A DNA stretch of 64,000 nt from CAVZVZ01 sp963778895 (GTDB lineage: Bacteria; Actinomycetota; Acidimicrobiia; Acidimicrobiales; Acidimicrobilacustridaceae): contig CAVZVZ010000005.1 in assembly GCA_963778895.1 (NCBI GenBank), positions 1,798,001-1,862,000 of the forward strand, given 5' to 3'. Position numbers and translations under genes: made by a program. Below the pieces are notes generated by a model. It did no database searches and was not told the DNA's origin. It saw nothing but the letters and a program-made list of their open reading frames with translations. Positions 1 through 9,749 of the stretch are shown here, one piece after another (the first letter of the stretch is position 1; each line of letters starts with the position of its first letter).

Positions 1-649
1 TTGCACGCCTACTTCCTGCGGCCGGGACGTCCCGGTGTGCCGATCGCGTTCGACGTCGAGCGCACGCGCGACGGACGGTCGTTCACCACGCGCCGTGTCC
101 TGGCCCAGCAGGGGGACGAGGTGATCTTCGAGATGTCGACGTCCATGCACGTCGTCGAACCGGGTGTCGACTACCAGATGCCGCTGCGCGCCGGATTGGC
201 GCCGCCCGAGTCGCTGCTCGGATCGCGTCAGCTTCATCCCGGACGAGGCGCTCGACCGGTTGCCGATCGAGATGCGCGAGCTCGGCCCGACCGAAGCCGA
301 TGCCGACGGGTGGCATGCGTCGACCCGACGGGTCTGGATGAAGGTGAAGCGCGAGCTGCCCGACGATCCGCTCCTACACGTGTGCGTGTTGACGTTCCTC
401 TCCGACATGGGAGCGGTCATGGGCGCTCGGGCGCCGCTGCCAGAGCAGCCCCTCAGTCGCTTGATGGGCGCGAGTCTCGACCACGCCGTGTGGTTCCACC
501 GCCCGATGCGGGCCGACGACTGGTTCTTGTACGACTTGCACGCCGTCTCGAATGCCGGGGCTCGCGGCCTCACGCGGGGGACCATGCACAGCATCGACGG
601 CGTGCTCGGTGTCTCGGTGGCGCAGGAGGCACTGCTCCGCGTGCTGTGA
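1..649 (+). CDS. tesB: Acyl-CoA thioesterase II (5' partial, frameshifted)
   Basis: This is the C-terminal three quarters of a TesB-type double-hotdog thioesterase, which hydrolyses acyl-CoA to free acid and CoA in the cytoplasm. The window opens inside the gene at the family motif HAYFLRPG, so roughly 55-60 residues are missing by comparison with the family. The first frame carries DGRSFTTRRV and is lost near 215-235. The family continues in the next frame with FLSDMG, SLDHAVWFHRP, GARGLTRG and the final VAQEALLRV. The Asp of SDMG and the Gln of AQE match the catalytic positions known for E. coli TesB. The frameshift is probably a sequencing indel. The family assignment is firm; the chain-length preference cannot be told. 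Confidence 0.9.
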
Positions 650-710
650 TCGGGCCGGCGGATCGAGCCAAAGCTCAGATCGTGGCCCGGTTCGGCCGAT
701 CAGGTGTGGA

Positions 711-1566
711 GTGCCCTTGCCCGAGAACGACGCCGACACGCTGCCCCTGCGGCGCATCACGTTCCACTACCCGGACGATCTCGATCCGGCGTGGATCCCC
801 GACGTGCCTGAATTCGCCTACGCCGCGAACGGACTGTCGCTGCTGATGCCCTACGCCGAGCCGCTGTTCATCAAAGCGGTCCGGTCGGCGTTTCCCGTCA
901 TCGACGACGACATGCGCGTGCGGACCGAGAACTACATCAAACAAGAGGTGGGTCATTACTCGGAGCACCAGCGTTTCAACGAGATCATCCGCGTCGCGCC
1001 ATCCTGGGGTCAGCCGCGTCGAACGGTGGATGAAGCGTTGCGCCGATTGGATCACGAACACGCGCAGTCGCAACTTCAATCTGGCCTTCGCCGCGGGCGG
1101 CGAGATCATGTCGTTCCTGCTCGCACGGTGGGTCGACAAGCACGCCGGCGATCTGTTCACGGGCGCTGAGCCGGTGCCCACCACCCTGTTCCTGTGGCAC
1201 CTGGCCGAGGAAGTCGAACACAAGAGCTCGGCATCGGATGTCTACGAGGCCGTGGACGGCTCGAAGCTGCGCTATGCGTTCGCGATGGTGCTCGGCACGG
1301 TGCTGCTCGGTTGGTTCGCGTGGGTGGCCGCGTTGGTGATGTTGCGCGATGACGGCCGATTGTTCAGTCCGGTCACTCACTGGCGGCTGTTGCGCTGGTC
1401 GCTGAGCCTGGCCTTCGAGCTCTTCCCGTCGATGCTGGTATCGGCGTTGCCCGGTCACCGACCGTCCGACTTCGCCGATCCCATCTTCTTGACGACCTGG
1501 CTGCGCCAATACGATCCCGCCACCCAGACGATGCCGCTGTGGGAGACCTCGGGCCGCACGGGCTGA
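711..1566 (+). CDS. PF10118-type predicted metal-dependent hydrolase (frameshifted)
   Basis: The product resembles the PF10118 'predicted metal-dependent hydrolase' family, whose substrate is unknown. The visible signature is a set of Glu/His motifs that would hold a di-metal centre: QEVGHYSEHQRFN in the first half and WHLAEEVEHKS in the second. A hydrophobic segment follows (about residues 180-205 of the joined protein), suggesting membrane attachment. The first frame ends near 1020-1030 and the family resumes one frame over at 1030. I chose GTG at 711 because the next codons give a short N-terminus typical of the family; its ribosome-binding site is weak. It lies 61 bases after the thioesterase gene and may share its transcript. 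Confidence 0.75.
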
Positions 1567-1593
1567 GCAGAGCGGTCCGAGGCGCGGCAGGCT

Positions 1594-2313
1594 GTGGTCG
1601 TGGCTGTCACGGGAACGAAACGGATCGGGTATCTCGCACCGATGCGGTCCGAGCTGAAGCCGCTGGCGCGCCATCTCGGTCTGCAGGAGCACATCGTCGA
1701 CGGTGATCGCTGGCATCGAACCAGCGTGGGCGAAACCGATCTCGTCGCCGGCCTCGCGAACATCGGTATGGCTCAGGCGGCGGCGGCGACCGAACGGATC
1801 ATCGACGCCTTCGACGTACACCACATCGTTGTCGTGGGTATCGCCGGAAGCATCGACCCGAGCCTCGAGATCGGTGAGTTGGTCATGCCAGAGGTGGTGA
1901 TCGACCACGCGACCAAACGCGAGTTCCAACCCGTCAACCTCACCGACATGGCTCCGCGCGGCGCCTTGCTGAGTGGCGACGAGTACCTCCATGAACCCGA
2001 CGTGCTGGCCGCGCTCGTCGCCGCCGGTGTGGTTGCGGTCGACATGGAGACCGCCGCGGTCGCGGCGGTTTGTGAGGAGCGAGGTGTTCCGTGGTCGGTG
2101 TTCCGCGCGATCAGCGATCGCGCCAGCGACGCCGGCCTCGTCGGCGACGCGATCCTGACCGTGGTGAAGCCGGACGGCTCGGTCAACGTGCCCGCCGCGG
2201 CTCGCCTCCTGATCACCAAACCGCACCGCATCCCGCACCTCGTGCGCATGGGTCGCGGTAGCCAACTCGCGGCCGACACCGCGGCACGAGCCGCCGCCGC
2301 GGCTATCCCGTAG
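1594..2313 (+). CDS. MTA/SAH nucleosidase-like nucleoside phosphorylase family protein
   Basis: This intact protein of 239 residues belongs to the PNP/UDP phosphorylase superfamily (PF01048). Members cleave the glycosidic bond of nucleosides such as methylthioadenosine or S-adenosylhomocysteine. The N-terminal strand IGYLAPMRSELKPL, the glycine-rich GIAGSIDP, the VDMETAAVA segment (Met and Glu bind the nucleoside ribose in the family) and RAISDRA (catalytic Asp) are all visible. The set fits the MtnN-like branch, but the substrate is an inference. Start is GTG 1594; a second in-frame GTG lies at 1600. The stop overlaps the antiporter gene on the other strand by 11 bases. Confidence 0.8.
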   Translation: MVVAVTGTKRIGYLAPMRSELKPLARHLGLQEHIVDGDRWHRTSVGETDLVAGLANIGMAQAAAATERIIDAFDVHHIVVVGIAGSIDPSLEIGELVMPEVVIDHATKREFQPVNLTDMAPRGALLSGDEYLHEPDVLAALVAAGVVAVDMETAAVAAVCEERGVPWSVFRAISDRASDAGLVGDAILTVVKPDGSVNVPAAARLLITKPHRIPHLVRMGRGSQLAADTAARAAAAAIP

Positions 2314-3492
2314 TTCCCGCGGGAGCGGCCTCCTCACGGCCGGGGAACCAGCGCGACAGGGTGGCCGACTGCCCCGCCAGGATCGGCGAAGCGATGGCGA
2401 GGATGAGCACGTAGACGGCGGCGAACGGCGCCAACCGCTCGTCGAGGCCGGCCGCGGCCGCCAAGGTCACCAGCACCAGCGCGAACTCGCCCCGGGCCAA
2501 CACCGTGAAAGCGATGTTGGCCGCGCTCGACGCGGTCGAGCTGGTTGAGCCGCGCCGTCGTGATGCCTGCGATCACGGCCAGCACGAGCGACAGCAGTGC
2601 CGCCCCGATCGCCGCGAAGGCGACGCTGCCGATCTCGGACGGGTCGATCGCCAGGCCGAAGGCGAAGAAGAACACCGCGGCGAAGGCGTCGCGTATCGGC
2701 AAGACGAGCTTGCGCACCCGGGGCGCTACGGCGGTGCCGCTCACCAACAACCCGGCCATGAACGCGCCGATGGCTTCGGACACGCCGAGCGCTTCGGCGG
2801 CACCGGCTACTGCCAAGGCCAGCCCGAAGAACAACACGACCAAGAGCTCGTCCTCGCGCGCGCCGAGCAGCTTTTGCACGAGCGGGGCGCCGTATCGCGC
2901 CGCGACCGCGAGCACGATGAGGAATCCAAGGGCGCGCGCGAACAACAGAGCCGCCTCACCGGCGGACGAGGCATCTCCGAGAACGGGGGCGAGCGCGGCG
3001 AGGTACAGCGCGAGGAACAGATCCTCGATCACGATGATGCCGAGGATCATCGGGGTCTCGGGATTCGAGAGCCTGCGTAGCTCGACGACGACTTTCGTCA
3101 CGATCGCGGATGACGAGATACCGGTGATGCCGGCGACGACGAACGCCTCACGCGTGCCCCAACCCAAGGCGAAGCCGAAGGCCAGGCCGATGCCGACGTT
3201 GAGGGCGAGATAGATGCCGGCGGAGGCCAGACAGTCGCGTACCGCCACCGGTCAGATCGTCGATCGAGAGCTCGACGCCGAGGTAGAAGAGCAGGAAGAT
3301 CAGGCCGAACGACGCGAGCAGAGCCAGATCGCCCGGGTGCTCGATCAGGACGGGTCCCGGGGTGTTGGGCCCGAGCACGATGCCGGCCGCGATGAACAAC
3401 GGGATGGTCGGCAGCCCGATGCGGTTGCCGGCTCGAGCGACGAGACCCGCGATCAAGAACGCGACACCGAGGATCAGCAGTTCGTTGTGCAT
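2303..3492 (-). CDS. KhtU-like cation:proton antiporter, CPA2 family (frameshifted)
   Basis: This is a multi-pass CPA2 antiporter resembling KhtU/KefB, which exchanges K+ (or another monovalent cation) for protons at the cytoplasmic membrane. Three frames join into one family protein of about 395 residues: an N-terminal frame with GNRIGLPTIPLFIAAGIVLGP, a central frame with SSSAIVTKV and VIEDLFLALYLA, and a C-terminal frame with RGEFALVLVTLA. Breaks lie near 3240 and 2500-2520. There is no TrkA-N domain after the membrane part. The regulatory subunit is the separate gene just upstream, and the ATG here overlaps that gene's stop (ATGA), which indicates translational coupling. Confidence 0.85.
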
Positions 3493-4009
3493 CACGAGCC
3501 GCCCAAGTAGTCGCGTCCGGTTGTCAGGTCGGCCGGGCGACAGACGATCACCACGTCGTCGCCGGCCTCGAGTCGGGTATCCGGCTCGGGCGCGACGATC
3601 GGTACCGCGCCGCGAAGGATCGGCGACGACCGTGACGCCGGTTCGGTGACGGATCTCGAGCTCGGCCATCGTGCGCCCGGCGGCGCGGCCGCCGGCGGGC
3701 ACGTGGACCCAGTCGAAGATGAGTCCGCCCAGCACCCGGTCGGCACGCGTCGGAAGGGTCGGCGTCAGCTCGTAGCGGCCGGCGAGGAGCGCGCCCAGGG
3801 CGTGGGCGGCGGATTCGGAGAGATGGATGGTCGAGCGTTGGTCGCGGCCGTCCGGGCATGTAGAGCTCGACGGCACCGTCATCGCGGTTGACGACGCAGA
3901 ACGCGGAACCGTCATCGTCGACGAAGTCGACGCGGGTACCCACTCCGGGAAGCCGCACCGGGTCGCCGATGCGCGCCGAAGTGCTCTCCGCGTGTTCTGG
4001 GGGAGACAT
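3492..4009 (-). CDS. KhtT-like antiporter regulatory subunit with TrkA-C domain (frameshifted)
   Basis: A soluble protein of about 172 residues matching the KhtT type, which binds nucleotide or senses pH and controls the partner antiporter. The N-terminus reads LPGVGTRVDFVDDDGS, then HALGALLAGRYEL, then the TrkA-C part with AAGRTMAELEIRHRTGVTVV and DTRLEAGDDVVIVCR. The three parts lie in different frames with breaks near 3850 and 3620. The start is ATG at 4009, preceded by AAAGAG on the coding strand. Gene order (regulator first, antiporter second, ATGA overlap) is the usual KhtTU arrangement. Confidence 0.8.
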
Positions 4010-4062
4010 GGCAGCTCTTTCTGTTCGGGATGCAGCGCGCCCAGTTTCCAGCGCGACGGGTT

Positions 4063-4503
4063 TCAGCGAGGGGGCGGCGTGGCGCCCGCCTCCTCCAATT
4101 GCGTGATCACCTCGGGCGGCACTTCGAACCGCCATCCGGCGTCCCGGAGCTCGTCGCGAGTCACGGCGATCTCGCCGCCGTCCCGGCCCTGACCGCCGAA
4201 CCGGAAGACCCATTCGGGGTCCCGGATCGATCGTCGCCTTGGACCGTTCGTTCCTCGCCGGGGTCGATCACCAGCAGGGGCAGCCAGCTGTTCGCTACCT
4301 GGCTCGGAGGTCGCGATGGTGAGCTCGTAGTCGGTGTGGTTGACGACGGTGAGCGGGACGCGGGCCGGGCTGTCGACCAGCCAGGTGGTGACGACGAGCG
4401 CGGCGAGGGCAGCCAACACGATGGCGACGAGGTCATGGCGGAGAAAGGAGAACCACGGTGCGGCTTCGCCGGCACGGGGGCGTAGAACAGTCGAGGGGCT
4501 CAT
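4063..4503 (-). CDS. Hypothetical single-pass membrane protein (frameshifted)
   Basis: I do not recognise a family. The protein has a charged N-terminus, one strong membrane segment (about residues 26-46, ending TTWLVDSP), then a soluble domain containing VVNHTDYELTIAT and, at the end, EWVFRFGGQG, RDGGEIAVTRDEL and GWRFEVPPE. The middle of the domain (LPLLVIDPGEERTVQ) is readable only in another frame, so two breaks appear to shift the frame and then restore it. The beta-rich pattern after one membrane helix suggests an extracytoplasmic domain. It lies 53 bases upstream of khtT on the same strand and may be cotranscribed. Confidence 0.55.
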   Translation of the reverse strand: MSPSTVLRPRAGEAAPWFSFLRHDLVAIVLAALAALVVTTWLVDSPARVPLTVVNHTDYELTIATSEPGSEQLAAPAGDRPRRGTNGPRRRSIRDPEWVFRFGGQGRDGGEIAVTRDELRDAGWRFEVPPEVITQLEEAGATPPPR

Positions 4504-4568
4504 CGAGCCCTCCCATCACCAGGGCCTCGACGGAGGCGGGCGGACGGAGCAGACCGGCCGCCAGGACG

Positions 4569-4983
4569 TCAGCGCACCGGTACGAGGGCGGGCACGGGCG
4601 CCGGTGGAGACCGCAGGACCCAAGCCAGGTACTGCTCGAGTCCGCGCGCGCCTCCGAACGAGGCGAGGCAACAACACGATCGCCGCGAGGCCGAGGAGAG
4701 CAGCCAGGTCAGCAGAGGCCCCGAATGTGAGCCCCAGGAAGGGCTCGATCGAGGTGGCAGCGTGCGCCCGCGTGACCCGCCGGTCCGGTGTGGCCACGGT
4801 TGCTTGGTCACTCGTCTGCAGTGACGAGATCTGATCGACCCGATTCCACTGCCAGCTCGGCGCGGTGCCGACGGATGCGAAGAGACCGAAGCCGATCGCG
4901 GCAAGGGCCGCGGCCACGACGACGCGACGGCTCCGGCGGCTCAACACCCCCAGGAGGCTAGCGATGCGATGCCACCACCGCAT
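4569..4983 (-). CDS. Hypothetical membrane protein (frameshifted)
   Basis: A small protein of about 138 residues with no recognised family. The Arg-rich N-terminus (LSRRSRR) precedes a membrane segment at about residues 25-40. A polar, probably external loop contains WQWNRVDQISSLQ, and a second membrane segment lies near residues 90-108. The most protein-like C-terminus (GARGLEQYLAWVLRSP, stop at 4569) is in a neighbouring frame, with the break near 4650-4690. The start ATG at 4983 overlaps the end of the upstream TetR gene by 26 bases. The run MFS, TetR, this gene and the next one reads as one transcription unit. Confidence 0.5.
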
Positions 4984-5551
4984 CCACGAGTTCGCGGAGC
5001 GTGAGATCGTCGACCTCCGTGCGGCGCACGAACGTGCGGTAGAAGATCGGTCCCGCGACCATGTCGACGAGGAGATCGGGATCGGTGTGCTCCGCGACGT
5101 CGCCGCGGGCGATGCCGCGTTCGACGGCGGCGAGCGCGGCCTGGCGGCGCCGCGACAGGAATGCTTGATGGGCTTCGGCCAGCGCCGGGTGCCGGGCCAT
5201 GGCCGCGATGGTGGCCGGCAGCGTCTTGCCGGCGTCGGTGGTGGTCAGCACTCGGCGAAGGTGTTGCGCGATGAGATAGAGGTCGTCGGCGAGCGAACCG
5301 GTGTCGGGCGAAGCGCTCTCGCCGTCGGTGGAGCACTCGACGGCCGCGAGGAGCAGGTCGGCCTTGTCGGTGTAGCGCCGGTAGATCGTCGACTTGGCCA
5401 CCCCGGCCTGCTCGGCGACGGCCTCGATCGTGAGCCCCTCGTACCCGCGGTCGGCGAACAACGCGACGGTTGCATCGAGGATCGCCTGATCGGCTTCGCT
5501 ACTGCGGGGTCGACCGAGTCGCGCCGCGTCGGCACTGGTCGTGGTCGTCAT
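4958..5551 (-). CDS. TetR family transcriptional regulator
   Basis: This intact 197-residue regulator has an N-terminal TetR helix-turn-helix (about residues 20-65: ILDATVALFADRGYEGLTIE, AGVAKSTIYRRYTDKADLL). The C-terminal all-helical ligand domain resembles the TetR_C_11 type (LVDMVAGPIFYRTFVRR). Its ATG overlaps the stop of the upstream MFS efflux gene (ATGA), so the two are cotranslated. It probably represses the MFS/TetR unit and is released by a substrate of the pump, which is the usual arrangement for this pairing. The ligand is unknown. Confidence 0.88.
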   Translation of the reverse strand: MTTTTSADAARLGRPRSSEADQAILDATVALFADRGYEGLTIEAVAEQAGVAKSTIYRRYTDKADLLLAAVECSTDGESASPDTGSLADDLYLIAQHLRRVLTTTDAGKTLPATIAAMARHPALAEAHQAFLSRRRQAALAAVERGIARGDVAEHTDPDLLVDMVAGPIFYRTFVRRTEVDDLTLRELVDAVVASHR

Positions 5552-7189
5552 GGCTCGACCTCACCCGGTGCCATTCCGGTCGCGCGGTGCTGAACCTGCA
5601 GGGTGTGGTCGTACCTCTCGATCTCGACATCCCACTCGGCTTGGTACTCCTCGTCTTGTTCCTGCACGTCGTCTTGACGAGCGCGGGCGGGAAGGAAGAA
5701 CCAGGCGACGAGCGCGCCCACTGCCGTGGCGAGCGCGGCGACCACGACACCCCAATGGATGGCTTCGACGAAGGCTTGGTTCGCCGTCGAGATGAGGGAG
5801 GTGGACAACTGTTGTGGTAACTCGGCGGCCACGCCGAACGCACCACCGATCGAACCCTTGGCCGCCGTTACCGTCTCGGCCGACGCTGGTGTGCCGGCAA
5901 AGAAGTCGCCGATCTTGGTGCCGTAGGTGGTCGCGAGCACGCTGCCGATGATCGCCACACCCATCGCGCCACCGACCTGGCGGGTGGTGTCGTTGACGGC
6001 GGACCCGACACCGGCCTTCGCCAGCGGCAGTGAACCCATGACGGAGTCGGTGGCCGGAGCCATGACCAATCCCATGCCGATGCCCAGCAGGAAGAGGCGC
6101 AGACCGATGGTGAGGTACCCGGTGTCGACCTGCAGCAGTGTCATCGACAACAGCACGAGGGTGATCACGAGCATGCCCGTGGCCACGGTGATCTTGGTGC
6201 CGATCCGTTCGGCGATCCGTGCACTTGTCGGCGCGGTGATCATCATCGCGCCGGCGAAGGGCAGCATGCGAACGCCGGTTTCGAGCGGCGTGTAGCCCAA
6301 CGTGAACTGCAAGTACTGGGTCAGCAAGAAGATCGCCCCGAACATGGCGAAGAACGTCAGGGTGATCGAGCCGCTGGCCGCGGTGAAGCGGGGATTCTGG
6401 AAGAAGTGGACGTCGAGCATGGGATGGTCGGTGTGCAACTCCCACAGGACGAACCCGCCCAGCAGGACTGCCGCCGACGATGAAGCCGACGATGATGTTG
6501 GTCGCGCCCCAGCCGTCGGACGGCGCCTCGATGATGGCGTAGAGCAACGCGGTGAGACCGACGATCGACAAGACCGCGCCGAGGGGATCGAGCCGCGGCG
6601 CCGAGGGATCCTTCGATGTGGGGATGAGCACGACGCCGGCGATCAAACCGACGATCACGATGGGCACGTTCACGAGGAAGACCGAACCCCAGTAGAAGTG
6701 CTCGACGAGGAAGCCGCCGGTGAGGGGTCCGAGGGCGCCGCCCAGACCGGCGACGCCGGCCCACACGCCGATCGCCCGGCCGCGCTCCTCGGCGGGGAAC
6801 ACGTTGGTGATGATCGACAGGGTTGCCGGCATGATCAACGCGCCACCGATGCCCATCAGGGCGCGGGTGGCGATGAGCTGGTTCGACGTGCTGGCCATGG
6901 CCGACAGGATCGAACCCAAGCCGAAGATGGCGAAGCCCGTCTGCAGGGCGCCGCGTCGACCGAAGCGGTCACCGAGCGCGCCGGCCGTCAGCAGCAGACC
7001 GGCGAAGACCAAGGTGTAGGAGTCGACCATCCACTGCAGCTGGCTGTTGGTTGCGTTCAGCTCGCGGACGATGGTGGGGATCGCCACGTTCAGGATCGAG
7101 TTGTCGAGCACGATGACGAGCAGGCTGAAGCAGAGAACCGTGAGGATCAGCCACCGCCGCTCGTAGGCGCGGTCTTCGTTCTTTCCCAC
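5548..7189 (-). CDS. DHA2-family MFS drug efflux transporter (frameshifted)
   Basis: A proton-coupled multidrug exporter of the DHA2 (EmrB/QacA, 14-helix) group. The N-terminal frame shows LDNSILNVAIPTI in helix 1, the loop motif GALGDRFGRRGAL, and GALIMPATLSI with PAEERGRAIGVWAG (motif C region). The C-terminal frame continues with GYTPLETGVRMLPFAGAMM, GLGIGMG-like GIGMGLVMAPATDSVMG and the last two helices, then a hydrophilic tail rich in Asp and Glu. The frame changes once, near 6460-6480. The start ATG at 7189 follows an AAAGAGG-like site. The TetR gene overlaps the 3' end and is its likely regulator. Confidence 0.9.
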
Positions 7190-7310
7190 AGCGGTCGCCT
7201 CTTTCTGGCAGCTCGGCGGTCTTGGCTGGTGCAGGCGAGCCCTTTACGCAACGGGCTCGTAGCGTTTGTCGGAGGCTACCGGCGCCTCGGTCGACCTCAA
7301 CCCGTCGGCC

Positions 7311-8489
7311 TCAACCTGTGGGTGCAGGCCTGCCGACGGTCGTGAACGCGACGAGGGCGACGAGGACGAGGCCGAGGCTCCATACGGGCACGCCGCTGAC
7401 CGCCAGCACCACCACGGCGAACGCCGCGATCGGGTGGGCCAGATCCTGGCCGGTGGTGAAGCGATCGGTGTCGCGGTGCAGGAGCCAAACGACGACGACG
7501 AAGACCGCCACCGGTACGGCGACGGCGGTCGCTGCGCCCCGCTCCGACAGGAGGGCGAGGGACGTGTCCGCATCGACAACCGTCGCCAGGCCCGCGCCCA
7601 CGGCGGCCGCCGCGGCGAACACGAAGAAGTGCCCATAGCCCCAAATGAACGACGATGCCCGTTTGTCCTCCTCGAAACGGGCGCGAACGCGATGGGTCAC
7701 GTCGCTCGTGCGTTGGGAGAAGTACAGCCACCACATCGAGAAGACGATCAGCAGTCCGCCCAGTGCGACGCCCACGAGTTGGCCACTCGCCGCACCCGAG
7801 TCGAGGGCGGTCTGCACGGCAACCGTTGCGGCGAGCACCGTCTCACCGAGCACGATCAAGGTGAACAAGCCGAACCGCTCGGCGATGTGATGGGGATGCC
7901 ACGTGGTGCCTTCGGCCCGCTCGGCCCAGATCGGCACCGAGAGCTCGGCCACCACCATGAGGAGGAACCCGACCGTGCGTAGTCCGGTCGGTATGACCAA
8001 CAGCAGGATCCACCCGATCATGCAGACGCCGATGCCGAAGGCGTAGTGCCGATCCGTTGCTCGCCGCGGAGGGTCACTGCGCGAGGCCCGCAACCATTGC
8101 GCGACGAGCGCGACCCGCATCACCAAGTACCCGAGAGTGACGACACCGAAGTCGCGGTCGTCGAACGCGCGAGGTACGCCGGCCGCGAGGATCAGCACAC
8201 CGGCGATCTGCACGAACGTGGCGAGCAAGTAGACGGTGTCATAGGTGTCGTAGGCCGACGAGAACCAGGTGAAGTTCATCCAGGCCCACCAGATGGCGAA
8301 GAAGACCGTCGGGTAGTTGACCAGTGCCATCCGAATCTCGTCGGCGGCGAGGGCGTGATGGAGACTGGCGGCCGCTTGCGCGACGGCCACGACGAAGCAC
8401 AAGTCGAAGAACAGTTCGAGCCAGGTCGCGGCCCGGTGCTCCTCCTCCGCGTCGCGCGGTTGCATCGGTCTGATCCACGGCAATGCCAT
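7311..8489 (-). CDS. ltrA: Low temperature requirement protein A (LtrA) family membrane protein
   Basis: An intact LtrA-family (PF06772) integral membrane protein of about 392 residues with 10-12 predicted helices. Family marks are WLELFFDLCFVVAVAQ near residue 25, the WWAWMNFTWFSSAYD segment, HPHHIAERFGLFTLIVLGE in the centre, and RASSFIWGYGHFFVF. The biochemical role of LtrA is not established; in Listeria it was linked to growth in the cold. I chose ATG 8489; an in-frame ATG at 8465 is possible. The gene is divergent from the P450, with almost no room for separate promoters. Confidence 0.88.
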   Translation of the reverse strand: MALPWIRPMQPRDAEEEHRAATWLELFFDLCFVVAVAQAAASLHHALAADEIRMALVNYPTVFFAIWWAWMNFTWFSSAYDTYDTVYLLATFVQIAGVLILAAGVPRAFDDRDFGVVTLGYLVMRVALVAQWLRASRSDPPRRATDRHYAFGIGVCMIGWILLLVIPTGLRTVGFLLMVVAELSVPIWAERAEGTTWHPHHIAERFGLFTLIVLGETVLAATVAVQTALDSGAASGQLVGVALGGLLIVFSMWWLYFSQRTSDVTHRVRARFEEDKRASSFIWGYGHFFVFAAAAAVGAGLATVVDADTSLALLSERGAATAVAVPVAVFVVVVWLLHRDTDRFTTGQDLAHPIAAFAVVVLAVSGVPVWSLGLVLVALVAFTTVGRPAPTG

Positions 8490-8498
8490 ACCGCGTAG

Positions 8499-9749
8499 TC
8501 TCGCGGCATCCCTACGCTGAAACTCGCGTTCGACCTCACGGACCTCGACAACTTCGCCGGAGGGTTCCCTCACGCGCTGTTCGCGGAACACCGTCGGCAG
8601 GCGCCCGTCTACTGGCACGAGCCGACGGAGCACACGCCCGACGCCGAGGGCTTCTGGAGCGTGGCGACCTACGCCGAGACCTTGGAGGTGCTCAACCAGC
8701 CCGCGGTCTACTCGTCGGAGCGTGGCGGCGATCGTGAGCACGGTGGCACCGTGCTCCCGGACCTTCCGGTTGCAGGTGTCGTGCTCAACATGATGGACGA
8801 CCCGCGTCACGCACGGATCCGACGGTTGGTCAGCAAGGGTCTCACCCCGCAGACGGTGCGCCGCCTCGAGGGCGACATGCGCGAGCGAACACGCGGACTG
8901 CTCGCCACTATCGACGATTCGGAGTTCGATTTCGTCGAGACGGTCGCAGGCGAGCTGCCGATGCAAGCCATCTGTTTCTTGTTGGGTGTCCCGGCGGCGG
9001 ATCGCCACAAGTTGTTCGAATGCGTCGAGCACATCTTCGACGTTCGTGACGACCGGGACTACTTCAACTTCACGCCGGAACAGCAGTCGGCGATGGGGTG
9101 GATGCTCGACTACGGCTCAACGCTGATCGACGACAAGCGGGGTTCGCCCGGTGACGACATGCTCTCTGCCGTCGTCCACGCGCATCTACCCGACGTCGAC
9201 CCGCCGACCCTCACCGACGGCGAGCTCTACGCCTTCTTCTCGCTCCTCTTCGCCGCGGGAGCCGACACGACCCGCAACGGCGTGGCCGGCGGCCTGGTCA
9301 CGCTCCTCGAGCATCCCGACGAGCTGGCCCGACTACGCCGCGACCCGGAGCTGCTCGGCCGCGGCGATCGAGGAGATGTTGCGCTGGACGACGCCGTCGC
9401 CGATGAAGCGCCGTACCGCGACGGTCGAGACGCAGCTCGGCGGTCACACGATTCGACCCGGTGACAAGGTCGTGGTGTGGGAAGGCTCGGCCAACCGCGA
9501 CGAACGGCAATTCGACGAACCGATGCGTTTCGACATCGGTCGCGATCCCAATCCTCACCTCGCGTTCGGACACGGCGTGCATTTCTGCTGGGCGCCCATC
9601 TCGCGCGTCTCGAGATGCGAGTCGTGTTCGAGGAGCTGTTGCCGGCGTTCGGGTCGATCGAGCTCACGGGGCCAGTCGAGTGGACCCGCAGCAACCGCCA
9701 CACCGGCGTACGGCGCATGCCCGTGCGGTGCCGCCGCTCCTCAGGGTGA
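8499..9749 (+). CDS. Cytochrome P450 (frameshifted, start unresolved)
   Basis: A bacterial class I cytochrome P450 needing an external ferredoxin partner. The reading starts with LAFDLTDLDNFAGG and continues with WHEPTEHTPDAEGFWSVATY, then the I-helix AAGADTTRN. After a break near 9350-9370 come SPMKRRTAT (K-helix region) and the haem loop AFGHGVHFC. Immediately after the haem Cys another indel occurs: one base appears deleted between TGC and TGG, since restoring it gives LGAHLARLEM as in the family. No ATG or GTG opens this frame after the TAG at 8496; CTG 8517 or a further indel must explain the start. The overall sequence suggests the actinobacterial group of P450s acting on steroid, terpene or fatty substrates; the substrate is not inferable. 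Confidence 0.88.

Noticed and set aside
985..2337. 450-residue open frame on the minus strand across the PF10118 and nucleosidase genes
   Set aside because: It is low-complexity His/Arg/Asp-rich translation antisense to two recognisable genes, as expected for very high GC DNA.
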